Part shown: one piece after another, positions 1-11,268 of the stretch
Numbering within the stretch: position 1 is the first letter of the stretch
Layout: every line of letters starts with the position of its first letter
Source: Leguminivora glycinivorella
Lineage: Eukaryota; Arthropoda; Insecta; Lepidoptera; Tortricidae
NCBI RefSeq assembly: GCF_023078275.1
Contig: NC_062983.1
Coordinates: forward strand, 10,223,001-10,287,000
Length of the DNA: 64,000 nucleotides
Direction of reading: 5' to 3'
Notes under the pieces: model-generated
The model's database searches: none
Told to the model about the DNA's origin: nothing
What the model saw: only the letters and a program-made list of their open reading frames with translations
Translations under genes and position numbers: made by a program

Positions 1-901
1 GCTGTTTAACTACTGCCGCATGCCTAGTTGTGTCGTGGGCCACATCGGCTTGAATAATCTTTGCTGGTGGCATTTGGCCACAATTACAATGTTTTCCATT
101 TAATAATGCCTTACACCGCTCCTCCAAATTTCTATTTTCTAGCAGCAATTTATTAAAAGCCTGTATGTGCTCCTCAACTTGTTTTTTAGTAGTCTCATAC
201 ATGGTGGATACTGCCAAAAGCTCATCTTTCAGCCTGTTAATGTCGGCATTTAATTTCAGAAAATTTGATTCCTTGACTTCCAGCTCTGAATGACAGTCTT
301 GAACCCTATTTTTCATAACTGTTAATGTATGTTTTAATTTACTATATTTTTTAATACATGCCTGGCCTTTGATCAGCTTTTGGGTTCTCCTAATATACCT
401 ATTAATCTTAATGTACTTTTTTAACTTATTACTACTATTAAAGAATACTATGTGTTTGGAGTCCCTACTCAATTGTGTTTCACCGCTTACCAACTCTTGG
501 TACACATTCTGTAACTGCGAAGCATCATAGTGCTCCCGCTCTTTCCTAAACAAATTAAGTTCCTCATTAGCCGCACCCAGTTCTTCTTCTAACTGTGTGA
601 TGCGGGCCAAGGCCACTTCATGTGTCGAAGCGCACTGGTTGAAGGTGTCTATTGTGCCTTGCAAACGGTCCACTTCTCCGCGGGCATCAGTCAGCTGCAC
701 ATCATTGTCCGCCAGCTCCCTTTTCAATTCTGAGTTTTTGTTGATTACTTTCTGGAGCTCCACTTCGCTTTCCTCCCTTTCCTCCAACAACTGCTTCGAC
801 AAGGCCCTCGACTCTTGTAGGTCCTGTGCTGTTGTTTTTAGCTGCATCTCTAGTTGTCGTGCCGTTGCCTTGCGAGTTTCGGTCGCAATATTGGTGTCCA
901 T
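1..901 (-). CDS. CR1-like LINE ORF1, coiled-coil protein (C-terminal part beyond left edge)
   Basis: Open from an ATG at 901 to the window edge, about 300 residues with no stop. The protein begins MDTNIATETRK and is a long, charged coiled coil; near residue 165 comes a lysine-rich patch with the motif KLKKYIK, then a second coiled coil ending in a CNC motif. It aligns throughout with the ORF1 at 47797-49284, which has the same KLKKYIK patch and a CAC motif at the equivalent place, so this is a second copy of the same LINE family. The esterase-like C-terminus of that relative would lie off the window. Likely role: nucleic-acid-binding ORF1p of a CR1/Jockey-type retrotransposon. Family name is inferred; homology between the two copies is seen directly. 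Confidence 0.8.
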   Translation of the reverse strand, partial: MDTNIATETRKATARQLEMQLKTTAQDLQESRALSKQLLEEREESEVELQKVINKNSELKRELADNDVQLTDARGEVDRLQGTIDTFNQCASTHEVALARITQLEEELGAANEELNLFRKEREHYDASQLQNVYQELVSGETQLSRDSKHIVFFNSSNKLKKYIKINRYIRRTQKLIKGQACIKKYSKLKHTLTVMKNRVQDCHSELEVKESNFLKLNADINRLKDELLAVSTMYETTKKQVEEHIQAFNKLLLENRNLEERCKALLNGKHCNCGQMPPAKIIQADVAHDTTRHAAVVKQ

Positions 902-1465
902 TGTCACTCGTCTGGCTTTCTGAAAGATGTAATAAAAAAGGATGAGTACTTATCTCAACAGAGATTGAAAGATTTGCCAAGATGACGACAGAGATGAGAG
1001 CTGTAGGAATGAATAGTGTGCAGTGTGTCAGTAGTCGGCAGTGTCTGTGGCGAATGTGTCTTGTCTCGTCTTGTGCTTCCACTAGTTCGTCAAGCAAAGG
1101 GAAACTGCACGGTGCCAATGTTGTTTGTTTGACGTTGCTCACGGCCGCAGCAATGAGCTTTGTTTGAGTGTAGAAATAAATGATAAATAAAACGGAATAC
1201 TCTCCCCGTTTCAAACGCAGGTTCCAACGGCTGCGATCACTCGTTGACAGTTGGGTAGTCCTGCCTCAAAGTCCAATAAATACTCGGTGTAACGTTGTCA
1301 ATTTCACCAAAACTGTATCACTGATAATACTTTACTACTTAAATTAACTAACAATGAGTAGAAGTCCTCTTTAAAGCTCAAAATATAATTAAATTTCAAT
1401 ATTTGAAATCAGCTGGTCACAGAGTCAACTTGACAGCTCGGCGACCGTTCGGAAACCTGACCACA
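1..1465 (-). mobile_element. 5' part of CR1-like LINE, copy 1
   Basis: Consists of ORF1 plus a 5' UTR of about 560 bases (902-1465). The outermost part resembles the 5' end of the related LINE near 49690-49740: both have an AGCTGATTT block followed, toward the terminus, by a GCTGTCAA block. The 5' end abuts repeat copy A at about 1466, which appears truncated there, so the LINE probably inserted into that repeat. The 3' half lies outside the window. Confidence 0.7.
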
Positions 1466-2332
1466 AATGTCATATGACCTGTAGTGACTACTAATATGAC
1501 GAAATAACTAACCTCCAAAGAACAAATTAGCTTTACCCAAATGTCATATGACCTGAAGTGACTAATATGATAAAATAATTGTAAACATTTATTTGTATTA
1601 CAATCGGGCAATTCTCCATTTAAGCGATCCTAATTAAATTTGTTTTTGGGATAAATTTAAATATGTAATTCAATTAGCAAATATGGGACATAATAAAACT
1701 GCGTTGGTTATAAAGCAATGACACCAATTATATATTTACTCTTTAGAAACACATCAAATACTAAATCATAAACATGGTTACTATTAAGTTACGTATAATG
1801 AAATAGTAAAATATGCTTATTTTTAATTACAATTTCATTAGTCAGTTTCATCAATTTATTCAGGTAGTTTTCATTAATTAATTTTCATAGTTAAATACGG
1901 GTAATTATTATTAAATAATCAGACATTAAACAGCGTTGTAGAGTTGTTTATAACAAAACACTAAAACATTAACTTTTTAATTACATTTTCATTAATCCAT
2001 TTCATAAATTAATTCAGACAATTTTCATTGAAAATAAATTCAGGTATTTATTAAATAATCAGATTAAGGTACTTCAAATAATTTCATAAATTAATTCAGA
2101 CAATTATTATTATTATATAATCAGATTAAGGTACTTATCTCTGTTCGTGGCGCCGGTAGAACTAAAAGTGACTGCTCGCCGACGAGCAGTCCCTTTTATA
2201 ACCAGTCCAGGTAAACTTGCCAACCGACCCGATTTCTTTGTCTACCGACATTATTGCCATAAATTTAAATGTTTGAGAGAAACGTACCTTAAAATGTTAC
2301 AATTATTAAATATTATAATGGCAAATCCAACA
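1466..2332. repeat. Interspersed repeat, copy A (left end cut by LINE)
   Basis: Shared with copies at 41455-42527 (B) and 52896-57972 (C, interrupted). All three end at the same CCAACA, after which A and C share flank and B differs. AT-rich, with two tandem about 76-bp units carrying GTCATATGACCTG near the left end and several AATTAATTCAG repeats. Copy A has private small deletions relative to B and C. On the - strand the conserved end contains a TATAAAAGG box and a 9-bp-stem hairpin. Class unknown; a solo LTR read on the - strand (starting TGTTGG) is possible but unproven. Confidence 0.7.
2168..2203 (-). promoter_or_regulatory. TATA-like box plus hairpin in repeat copy A
   Basis: A perfect palindrome GACTGCTCG-ccga-CGAGCAGTC is followed on the + strand by the complement of a TATA box (TTATAAAAGG on the - strand at about 2192-2203). 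The same arrangement is kept in copies B and C. It looks like a - strand core promoter belonging to the repeat; transcription is inferred only. Confidence 0.35.
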
Positions 2333-2776
2333 AATTCAAGAATTTGTGTCTTGCCCTAGTCAACTGGTAGTTAAGGGCGTAATCCGTTATTCATTGTGCA
2401 ATAAAGTTTCAATAAATATTCCGCCCCTAATCTCTGAAACTGTTCTGAAAAGTTTTAGATATGCAGATTATAGGAAACCCATAAGGAATGTATGAGTCAT
2501 GGGACACACGCAGAAGCAGCACCCGCCAGGGTGCAAAGATTCTTTGAGAGTTCATGGAATCTAAAACGAACTAGGCTGTTGGATGAAAATGGTGAATGAA
2601 ATACCTGTCTATAGGATAAAAATTCTACTACACAGCGCCAACTCGCCTCTTAGATTTTTTTTCATTTCAACCCGATCGTTAATTATATCCCTAACGCCAG
2701 CCAAAGCAAGTCAGAGATAGAGTCCTGGGTCACCTATCAGCACACTCGGTCGACGATATTTTGGTGCTAATAAAAA

Positions 2777-3265
2777 AAAAAATCGGCCAAGAGCGTGTCG
2801 GGCCACGCTCAGTGTAGGGGCTCAAGTTCCGAAGTTCTACTTTTGTGATTTTTATCATATTATTTTTTAAACAAATGGTTCAAAAGTTAGAGGGGGGGGA
2901 CACACACTTTTTTTCCTTTAAGAGCGATTATTTCCGAAAATATTAAATTTATCAAAAAACGATTTTAGTAAACCCTTATTTATTTTTAAATTCCTATCCA
3001 ACAATATATCACACGTTGGGGTAGGAATGAAAAAAAAAATCAGTCCCCACTTTACATGTAGGGGGGGTACCCTAACAAAACATTTTTTTCCACTTTTTAT
3101 TTTACCACTTTGTCGGCGTGATTGAATATACATATTAGTACCAAATTTCAGCTTTCTAGTGCTAACGGTTACTGAGATTATCCGCGGACGGACGGACGAA
3201 CGGACGGACAGACAGACATGGCGAAACTATAAGGGTTCCTAGTTGACTACGGAATCCTAAAAACA
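2777..3265 (+). repeat. Dispersed repeat with GGAC microsatellite (forward copy)
   Basis: Starts in CGGCCAAGAGCGTGTCGG and ends in a block reading GACTACGGAATCCTAAAA, with a (GGAC)n/(CAGA)n tract near 3185-3217. Other copies: 12821-12945 (fragment), 58429-58736 plus 59313-59485 (split copy in the second CP block) and 58737-59312 (reverse orientation). Non-coding; class not determined. Confidence 0.7.
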
Positions 3266-5484
3266 ATAAATAGCTTTAAACCATATCCATAAAGATTAGA
3301 CTACATTTCGATAATAGGTTTATCACATAAGGTTTAAAAGATATACTATCAAAGCCATTATTTAGTTCATAGACATATTGAAAACAAGTAAGTGGCCTTA
3401 GAAATTAATATTTTTTCGTTACAAATAAATTAATTTGTAATATTTTTGTGCAAGTCTCTTATAACTAAGCATAATCTATTTGTATAAATCAAAACAAAAC
3501 ATGGTAAAATTAACCAAAACCTGAAGTTTATAATTTTTATAGTTTAATTTCATTTGATATTATGATTGTAGGTTTTCAGTTAAATCCCATTTTAATGTCC
3601 CTTTTAAATGTTTGATTTTATTTGAAAAAGTAATAAAAATTAACAAAATTGTTGTGACCAGTGTGTATAATTGTCATTCGTCACCCTATTTCACAGCCGT
3701 TTTAAATACACCAAACATTTGGTTGCGAAAAATATATTATGTCTGTGCACTGTGATACGCTATTCCAACAAAAAAAAAAAACAGAGAGTAGTTCCCTAAC
3801 CGTATGTAAGTACCTACAATTGCTTATTTTACTTTTTTTTTCAGGACAATATGTTAAAACTACTAGCCACCTTGCTTTTATTAAGCAGCTATGCAAATAG
3901 TGAAAAGTTCAATTTCACAAATTACGCCCTATACAGGGTAACCCCGAGCACCGCTGAAGAACTAGAAATACTAAATTCCATGCTATCTAACCCTCAGTTA
4001 GATTTCTTCGAAGATCCAGTAATTGTCAATGAAATGGTCAGCGTAGTAACATCACCTGGATACAGAAAAACGTTTGATGATATATTAAAAGCAAATAGTA
4101 TTGATGCTGAAGTTACTATTGAAAATATACAAACGTAAGTAATTTAAGCATGATCCCCTAAAACATAATATTACATAGGACTTATTGACCAGTGAGAAGA
4201 TATAGGTAACGCACGGAAAATAATGGTCACACAGAGATGAGAGTATATATTAAAAATAAAATTCAGGGTCAAACGCGATTAGCCAACCTTTTGTATCACA
4301 TGATTGTTTGATCAGTGAAAAGATGATTCAACTTTTTTTTCTCAATTCAACTCAATTTAAGATGTTTCTGTTTGTAGGGTAATTGACAACGAAAAACACG
4401 GCAAATATATTCAACGCAATGTGCAATCTATGACATGGGACGCGTACTATCCTTTGGAGGACATATACTCTTGGCTTGATGACATAGCTGCTGACAACAG
4501 TGATATAGTTACAATAATAAAAGGAGGAGAGTCATATGAACGAAGAGAAATTAAAGGAGTTAAAATTTCTCACGGTAGCGGTAGAAAGTCCATATTTATT
4601 GAAGGAGGTATACATGCTAGAGAATGGATAGCTGACGCAACAGTAAACTACATTATTACTCAGCTCTTGTATAGTGAAGATCCGGAAGCGCAAGCTGCTG
4701 CTAGAGATTTCGATTGGTACATATTTCCCTGCACAAACCCTGATGGTTATGTTTGGACATGGACAGACGTAAGTTTCTATACCTATGTGTTAAATAACAT
4801 ATTGCATTTTTTTTATTATTATAGCGAAGATTTTTTTTTTATGTTTTGGTTTCTATTTTAGTTCAGACTGTGGCGTAAAAACAGGCGTCCCGTTGGAACT
4901 GAATTTGGAATTGATTTAAACAGAAATTGGGACAGCAATTGGATGCGTAAGTAACTTTTGTGTTAAATAAATGAAAAATAGTACCGCAAATGTAAGCAGA
5001 ATTAACATTAAGTAATCATTATATGTTACGATTCCAATAAAAATAAATGATAAAAAGGATGTGTCAATATTACAGTCGAAAACTAAACCTTATAATTATC
5101 TCTCTGATTTGCGAGGTCTATAGTGCCTATACTTATTTTGATCTAAACTATCCTGCAGAACTTTGCAGAAAGAGTTAATTGACTGGTGAAATAATTAGAA
5201 TGAAAAATGTTTGTCTTTACAGTTAAAGGTTCCAGCAATGATCCTTCTAGCGACATCTATGCTGGTACCGGTCCGTTTTCCGAACCCGAAGCAAGTTCTT
5301 TAGCCGCCTATATAGAAAGCGTTGCAGAAAATATGGAAATGTATATCAGCTTCCATTCTGCGGGGCAATGCTTATGGTTCCTTACGGAAATACTACTGAC
5401 CGGTTGGACAATTATGAAGATTCGGTAATTATTAATTCATACTGATCCTCGTAAGTTGATTTTTGAAACGAACTTACATCATTA

Positions 5485-5645
5485 GTTAGGTTCTAGTGCG
5501 AAAATATTTTCCTTCGTATTTTTACGGAAACGTAGTACGTGTCATGCTATTTTAGTCAGTCTCAGTACAAAACTTACTGACTACTGATACAGTCTGAACT
5601 AGCATAACAAATACGAACGTTTCCGTAAAAACTTTTTAACAAAAA
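5485..5645. mobile_element. Imperfect hairpin MITE-like repeat in CP1 intron 4
   Basis: Arms share TTTTTACGGAAACGT and its complement ACGTTTCCGTAAAAA, with further imperfect pairing inward (ATGCTA and GTCAG blocks). No coding. Probably a small inverted-repeat element; no target duplication identified. Confidence 0.4.
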
Positions 5646-6030
5646 ATAAAACCGCCTTCAAAAATAAGCGCGTTACAAAACACCTGTACCTCTAATGTAG
5701 GAAGTCGTTCTTTTAATTTTACCTTTTGTATTATACAGATATCATGAAAAATTACAATTTTATGGAGAAAGTGACCAGAGGGCCAAATTTTTACCTACTG
5801 CAATAAAATATACATATAATTTTTCCGCAACATTTTTACGCTATCGCGATAACTTACCTACGTATTAAAAAAACGTGCTAGTCACACTGATTAAGATTAT
5901 AAAATTATAAGTAGACAACAAGTGATTAATGTACAGTGAGCTGAAAAAGTGCATGGCGAATTTATCAACGAAATTCATTCATAATTTGTCCATGCGATTT
6001 CGTAGCTCACTTACCAACTCCTTATTTTTG

Positions 6031-6240
6031 TACTTTTGTGGGTGTCGGCGTCGTAGAAGTAATCTGTGGGATATGGGTTAAATTGTGGCGTCAGCGATAG
6101 GCTGGCACCCTGTCACTTCTATATCACTTCAGTATTTTTTTTCAACTCCTTAGTTGCCAAGAGTGGCACTGAAGCTTGAGCGGTTTCATGTACTCTGCCC
6201 TTACGTTTGGGAATATAGGCAAGACCTTATGTATGTTTAC
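6031..6240 (+). repeat. Short interspersed repeat in CP1 intron 4
   Basis: Shares with 37131-37325 in CP-L a run of landmarks: GGCTGGCA/GACAACCTGTCACT, a pyrimidine tract, AGAGTGGCACTGAA-CTTGAGC, GTTTCATGT and TATAGGC. A dispersed non-coding repeat; the two copies are diverged, so the insertions are independent or old. Confidence 0.55.
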
Positions 6241-6896
6241 AAAGTCCCTTTTTTATGGTTAATTTATAATTTGTGTTCTTTTTTTTATTACAGGTGAAAA
6301 TCGCCCGCAGAGCTATAGGCTCTTTGACAGTGCGATACGGAACGAAATATGTGGCTGGCAATGTGGCTAAAGTAGTTTGTAAGTAATTTTCATATAGTCG
6401 TATTTTATTGTCTATTAAATGCTAGTCACATAAATCTTTAAAAAACGCTATAAACATGTAAACACAGTTAATGAAAGGTTTCTGCGTACAATGCTAAAAT
6501 TGTTTTATCTCTAGGAGGCTTTAGGACCCAAGGATAGATTTAAGACAAAAAGTCGCCAAGATTAATTTTTTTATAGCTAATGGAAGTTGCGGTCAGTCAC
6601 TTGACTTTTTTGAACTTCTGAAATAGCCAATAACGGTAACGGTTTTTTTTTTAGATGAAGCAACGGGAGCTAGTACAGACTGGGTAAAAGAAAAACTACG
6701 TATACCTCTCACGTACACCTATGAACTTCGAGACCTTGGTGAATATGGTCATCTTCTGCCCGCTGAGCAAATATTACCCAACAATGAAGAAATTTGGGAT
6801 TCGGTACTCGCCTTAATAAGGGAAGGTCGAGCTTTGGGCTACTTCAATTCTGCTTCTATCATTTCAGGATCGTTTGCTTCTAGGAGTAGATTCTAG

Positions 6897-7829
6897 GAGT
6901 TTTGTTATATCTTGTAAATTAAGAGGAAGATAAAACATCGACAACTTTAAAATCATTTACATGTTCATGCTCATAATTATAGTTTAGGAACATTCTATGC
7001 ATTGTATTTCGCTTGGTATTTCGTACGTTGCGATTTTTCTATTTCGGCGTTTAAAGCAATTGATAATTTGTCTGTACATAATTCTGCACAATGCCTTAGA
7101 TAAGGATCCTCTTTCACCAGCCAATTTTCAGAAAATTCGTCTTTGTACGGGACACCAGTAGCCTATTTCATGGAATGCTCCTTTAACATGTTTTTCAATG
7201 GATATATTTTTAACTTTTATTAATTTGTTATTCTTAATATATTTGTATTTATCATTATAAAGATCGTATTTAACTTCATGATTTTATGCTTCAAGTGTTT
7301 TTTCTTATTTTCTTTAAGCAAAACAATTCTGTGTAATATCAATGTTTACTGTAGTAAAACTTATTTCAACTTTCACGATTTTTACACATATATAAAATTG
7401 TTGCAAACGGGACTTCATTTTATTATTATGAAATGGACTTACTCTTGACCACAAACTAGCCAAATGAAAAAAATAATAATAAATAAAATATGTATATTAT
7501 TCGTCTTAAATTTATTCAGTTAATTTTATGAAACATTGATAATGATGTTCGGTATTTATCGTTGATAATTTGATAAAAGACCATTTATGTCAAAGCGGTG
7601 AAATGTAATCTATATAGATTAGCCTGTATTTTTGATAATTATTTTATTGGACAAGGCTTAAAATGGAACGTTTTAAAGATATTACTTTATATCTTAAACA
7701 TATTGGATAAGGTAAGTCCCATTGTTTTGAAGATGTTTATTTTTATTTATTGTCTGTGTGTATGTTTATTTCACAATAGTTTTGATTCGTATCTATTCAT
7801 TCTAAACTCATACAGACTCTATAATCTTG
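6897..7829. other. AT-rich 3' flank of CP1, no gene seen
   Basis: Follows the CP1 stop. No AATAAA close to the stop; the first clear one lies near 7485. A weak exon-like stretch with donor AAG|GTAAGT occurs near 7711, without recognisable homology. Nothing else supported. Confidence 0.5.
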
Positions 7830-8240
7830 CACCAAACTAGGGAATGCTCCCGGGAATTCCCGGTACCAAAAGTACCGGGAAATCCCGGGATTTTTGAACT
7901 CTTTGGGTACCGGTACTGATGTTATAAAATCCCGGTTCTTCGGTACTTTTCGGTACTGAAAAATGGACAAAGATTACAAACTAAAACGCATTTAATCACT
8001 TCAAAAATTTGAACGTAAACGATGGAATATCCATTGAATGCTGTACAAATGTAATGTAAATAGTTTCAAACGCGTTAGACTCGTCCCGTTCGGTATTCAT
8101 CGGCTATGATCGGGACCTCGGCGTCGGTTATACTTAGAGGGTAAACCAAACTAACTTTGCTAATGTTAGAATTAGTTGAGGTCTGTATGGTTTCTTGCAC
8201 ATGTCGTCCAGGTTTTTGAAAGTATGCTTAGAACGCAGTC

Positions 8241-10172
8241 TGGTATACTATAATTTTGGTCCTAAATAATAGGCGACCAGGATAAAATTCTAACAATAGT
8301 CACCAAATTCTACAAAACCCTTTACGCCGAATCTCCCACATACCCACAGCCTGTGCCTGATTTAGAAGAAAGCTTCAAAGCTATCCCGCCAGTTACGGAA
8401 CAAGAAGTATATAATATGTGGCTCTTATTATGGTTCTTCAAAAAATGAAATACACGGGAAAAGCCCTGGCGAGGATGGAATCACCACCGAAGCACTGAAA
8501 GTAGGAGAACGTACTTTGATCCCGTATATCACCAAACTGTTTAATACTATAATAACCACTCAAACTTTTCCACAAAAAATGTGCCACTCCAACATCATTC
8601 TGCTTCATAAGAAGGAAGACAAGTCTGATATAGGAAACTCCCGTCCTATCAGTCTTGTCTCCCATCTGTACAAGATATTTCTTAAAATCGTAGAAGACCG
8701 TATCTCGGGAACACTCGATCGGCACCAGCCGCCCGAACAGGCTGGATTCCGTCCAGGCTAGAGATGGGTAGGGGTGAGTAAATACTGAGTATTTACCCGT
8801 AATTTACTCAAAGCACCGAGTAAATACTCGTATTTACTCATTTGGGTGAGTATAAACTGTTACCTAAAAATAATTTAAAAAATGAGATTTAAGTACTTAG
8901 TCGTGTTTATTTTAACTGTGTGGACATGTTTAAATGAGATTTATATTATTAGAAGCTTATGGGAGTCTTAGTTTGTCGAAAAAAGGTAATCTTTGTGAGA
9001 AAAAAATAGTGATAATGTTTAGTTAGCAGTTTTGTTTTAAGAAAGCAGGTATTTACAGTAAAAGTATGAGACTTCAATGAAATTCATGTTCTAGATAACG
9101 GCATGACGTTCGGAAGTGATTGTTAATGGCACTTACGACCTTTTATTAAGGGTTTTCTAAAGAAAACTCAAAAATGGCTCAGCTGGTGACGTTTAAAGTA
9201 CTAGTTTTGTGTTTTGTATTATATGGCCAATAATTTGACGGTTTCTGGATATTTCTCCAACAACGAATTCGAAAGTTATAAAGGTATAAACATTATTTCG
9301 GCCTTAATTATCGTTTTATTCCAAAACTGTTCATATTATTAAAAAACTTTTTTAGAAACATTCAACTAATTTTTAAAGACCTATCAGATGATGTATAACA
9401 CACTGGTAATTTCTGAATTTTATTTTTGTGAAAAATAGTTACATGTATGGAGAGCACGTCTTTAAAATAAAATTAATATAAATTTGATTACTTAACTTAG
9501 TAGTCGATAACAAAATACACCAATATTTCTAATTTGTATTTCCATTTCAGCACGCGAAATAGTTTATACCCATCAATTTGAGTAAAAACGAGTAAATACG
9601 GGTATTTTGAGTAAATACTGAGTATTTACTCGATATTTACTCTTGAGTATTTACTCACTACCCATCTCTAGTCCAGGCCTCTCCACCACCGACCACCTAC
9701 AAGCCCTTAATCAAATTATCGAAAAATGCCAAGAATACAAAATCCCAGTTTACATCGCATTTGTCGATTACTCTAAAGCTTTCGACAGTCTTCATCACAA
9801 TTCCATTTTCACAGCTTTACGCAATCAAAATATATATCCCAGTTACATTCGACTCATAACTTAAGCGAAAACTCATGGACATGGGACACCACGCTGCGCT
9901 CCAAAACAAAAATAGTCAATGTAGTTCGGAAAGCGGCAAAGCTGAAGTGGGACTGGGCCGGTCATGTCTGCCGAATGCCGAACGAGCTATGGGCCAAGAT
10001 TATCACAGAGTGGCAGCCCAGGCTAAAACGGGGACCCGGCAGACCACGTATGCGATGGCGGAACGAGTTGGACTCCTTTTTAAAAGAATGGCCGAGGACT
10101 GCACAAAACCGGGAGGAATGGAAAAAGCGGGGGGAGGCCCTTGCCCAGCAGTGGGACATCGCAGGCTCTTAA
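8241..10172 (+). pseudogene. RTE-type LINE reverse transcriptase remnant
   Basis: Pieces of an RTE-clade reverse transcriptase in order: a segment with GKSPGEDGITTEAL after one frameshift, HKKEDKSDIGNSRPISL, EQAGFRPG, then after the inserted element LSTTDHLQALNQIIEK and AFVDYSKAFDS, and finally, after an internal deletion, a C-terminal piece with KLKWDWAGHVCRMP and a GRPRMRW-EL-LK segment ending GEALAQQWDIAGS and a stop at 10172. Removing the element at 8759-9670 together with one 8-bp duplication restores frame exactly. The catalytic (F/Y)ADD region is missing, so it is dead. Confidence 0.85.
8759..9670. mobile_element. Non-autonomous hAT element inside the RTE LINE
   Basis: 912 bp, inverted termini TAGAGATGGGTAG / CTACCCATCTCTA, 8-bp duplication GTCCAGGC at 8751-8758 and 9671-9678. 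Both ends carry clusters of GAGTAAATACT and its complement AGTATTTACTC. No coding capacity. Fits hAT by termini and duplication length. Confidence 0.93.
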
Positions 10173-10209
10173 TAATAATAAAAAGTAATGAGGTGTTTGT
10201 GACACCATA

Positions 10210-10317
10210 AAAAATAATGAGATGTTTGGCCAATACGTATCCAACAATCTCTGCATCAAGCGAGAGATTGTTGGATACGGTCGACCTAAGGTAGCAAAAC
10301 TTATCGACGACTTCCAT
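10210..10317 (-). pseudogene. LINE reverse transcriptase scrap forming a perfect hairpin
   Basis: On the - strand it reads EVVDKFCYLRSTVSNNLSL followed by DAEI, the (V)DKFCYLGSTxS signature downstream of the RT domain in several LINE clades. The sequence then folds back: 10237-10252 and 10263-10278 are perfect 16-bp complements around a 10-base loop. It sits in the right arm of the hAT-like element. Confidence 0.6.
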
Positions 10318-10672
10318 TTTATGTTTTATTCATAATTTTACAACAAATGTACTAGTAAACCCTCAGTACCGAAAAGTACCGAAGAACCGGGATTTCCCGG
10401 TTCTTTCCCAGTACCGGAAATCTCAGTCCCGGTTCTGGGACTGGTACCGGTTCTGCATTCCCTACACCAAACTAACTATCTCTATTTTATGAAATTGTTG
10501 ACTGGAAGGGAATGCCTTAAGGCACCAAGTCCACTAAACTTGTACTTTTTGTTATTAAATTTTGCAATAACAAAGTTTGAATAATTAAATATCGAATATT
10601 TTAACTAAAAACCAATATTGTACAAATCAATTATATTTAAACAGTAATTATAGTCAATAAGTTTAATAAGAC

Positions 10673-11137
10673 TGTAGCGGCGTTTAATTGGTGAGGCTAA
10701 CTTACATTCGTCCAGAGGCGCTTGTGGGGCCACGTGGAAACACTTTGGGAAAATCCTCACACTAAAACGATTGTCACATATAAACGGAAGCTTAGGTCAC
10801 TGGGTTTTGATATCACTTGAATGTCAATTTTCACGTTTGTGTCGCGCCGGTGCACCGATAACTATTTTTAATTCGTAATAACGGGAGCGCAGATCATGGC
10901 GCTCGCACGATCGAAGAGAGAAAGTTTTTCTTTATTCCCGCCAGGTGGCGTTGTAGGCGCACCGGAAAGTCGCTTTGGGACTTCTGTAATTGCCAGCTCC
11001 AAAAAACTGTGCTACATATACATGGAAAAAGTATTCTTTCTAAATTGTGTTGCCTTGTATGTATGAAAATGAAATAACTATTTAACTATATCAAGAAAAG
11101 AAATTAAAACTAAAAATCTCTGTTCCTCGACGGAACA
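10673..11137 (-). repeat. Probable 3' LTR of the split BEL/Pao element
   Basis: Read on the - strand it starts TGTTCC and ends CTACA (TG...CA), lies about 130 bases after the pol stop, and is preceded by GGTGAGCGGCA, a position where a polypurine tract belongs. A GGGAATAAAG motif occurs within. No second LTR is in the window, so the boundaries are inferred. Confidence 0.5.
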
Positions 11138-11268
11138 TGCCGCTCACCTTAAAAGACACGGAGTGACTTTTAAAAGAAATAAAAAAAGAAACTATACGAA
11201 AGTATACCAAAATATTTTATGAAACTTATATTTAACTTAACATTAAGAGTCGTAACGATTGTATAAGT

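Larger units (their letters stand above)
1466..5519 (+). repeat. Duplicated carboxypeptidase block, copy 1
   Basis: From the interspersed repeat through CP exon 4 and into intron 4 this matches 56060-64000 in direct orientation. Coordinates differ by 55640 near 2150 and by 58480 in the gene; the change is explained by two insertions in copy 2. In the 1.5 kb from the ATG to exon 4 I count only about six substitutions and one single-base gap, introns included. The match continues to the window edge, so the true length is greater. Confidence 0.9.
3851..6896 (+). pseudogene. CP1: M14 zinc carboxypeptidase with frameshift in exon 4
   Basis: Six exons with GT-AG borders: 3851-4134, 4378-4768, 4862-4946, 5223-5424, 5 at 6294-6378, 6 at 6655-6896. 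If the frame is repaired the product is a secreted procarboxypeptidase of about 429 residues: signal peptide (MLKLLATLLLLSS), propeptide, then the catalytic domain with GGIHAREW (zinc ligands His69 and Glu72, bovine CPA numbering), WRKNRR (Arg127), DLNRNW (Asn144, Arg145), SFHSAGQ (zinc ligand His196), Tyr248 across the exon 5/6 junction and TYELRD (Glu270). Position 255, which sets specificity, is Thr, matching neither classic A nor B type. One A is missing at about 5366 compared with CP2, so translation runs off frame after SAGQ and stops within exon 4, losing Tyr248 and Glu270. A sequencing error would make it functional. TTTTCAG just before the ATG suggests a 5' UTR intron. Confidence 0.9.
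7838..10464. mobile_element. hAT-like non-autonomous element, outermost of three nested elements
   Basis: Termini TAGGGAATGC and GCATTCCCTA are perfect inverted repeats, flanked by an 8-bp target duplication CACCAAAC (7830-7837 and 10465-10472). Subterminal regions carry inverted copies of GGTACTTTTCGGTACTG-type motifs and CCCGG blocks, as expected of transposase-binding clusters. Terminal TAGGG and 8-bp duplication fit the hAT superfamily. No transposase is left; the interior is largely LINE sequence. Confidence 0.9.

Noticed and set aside
702..1214. 170-codon - strand frame across the LINE 5' UTR
   Set aside because: It overlaps the real ORF1 in another frame and shows none of its coiled-coil homology to the second copy.
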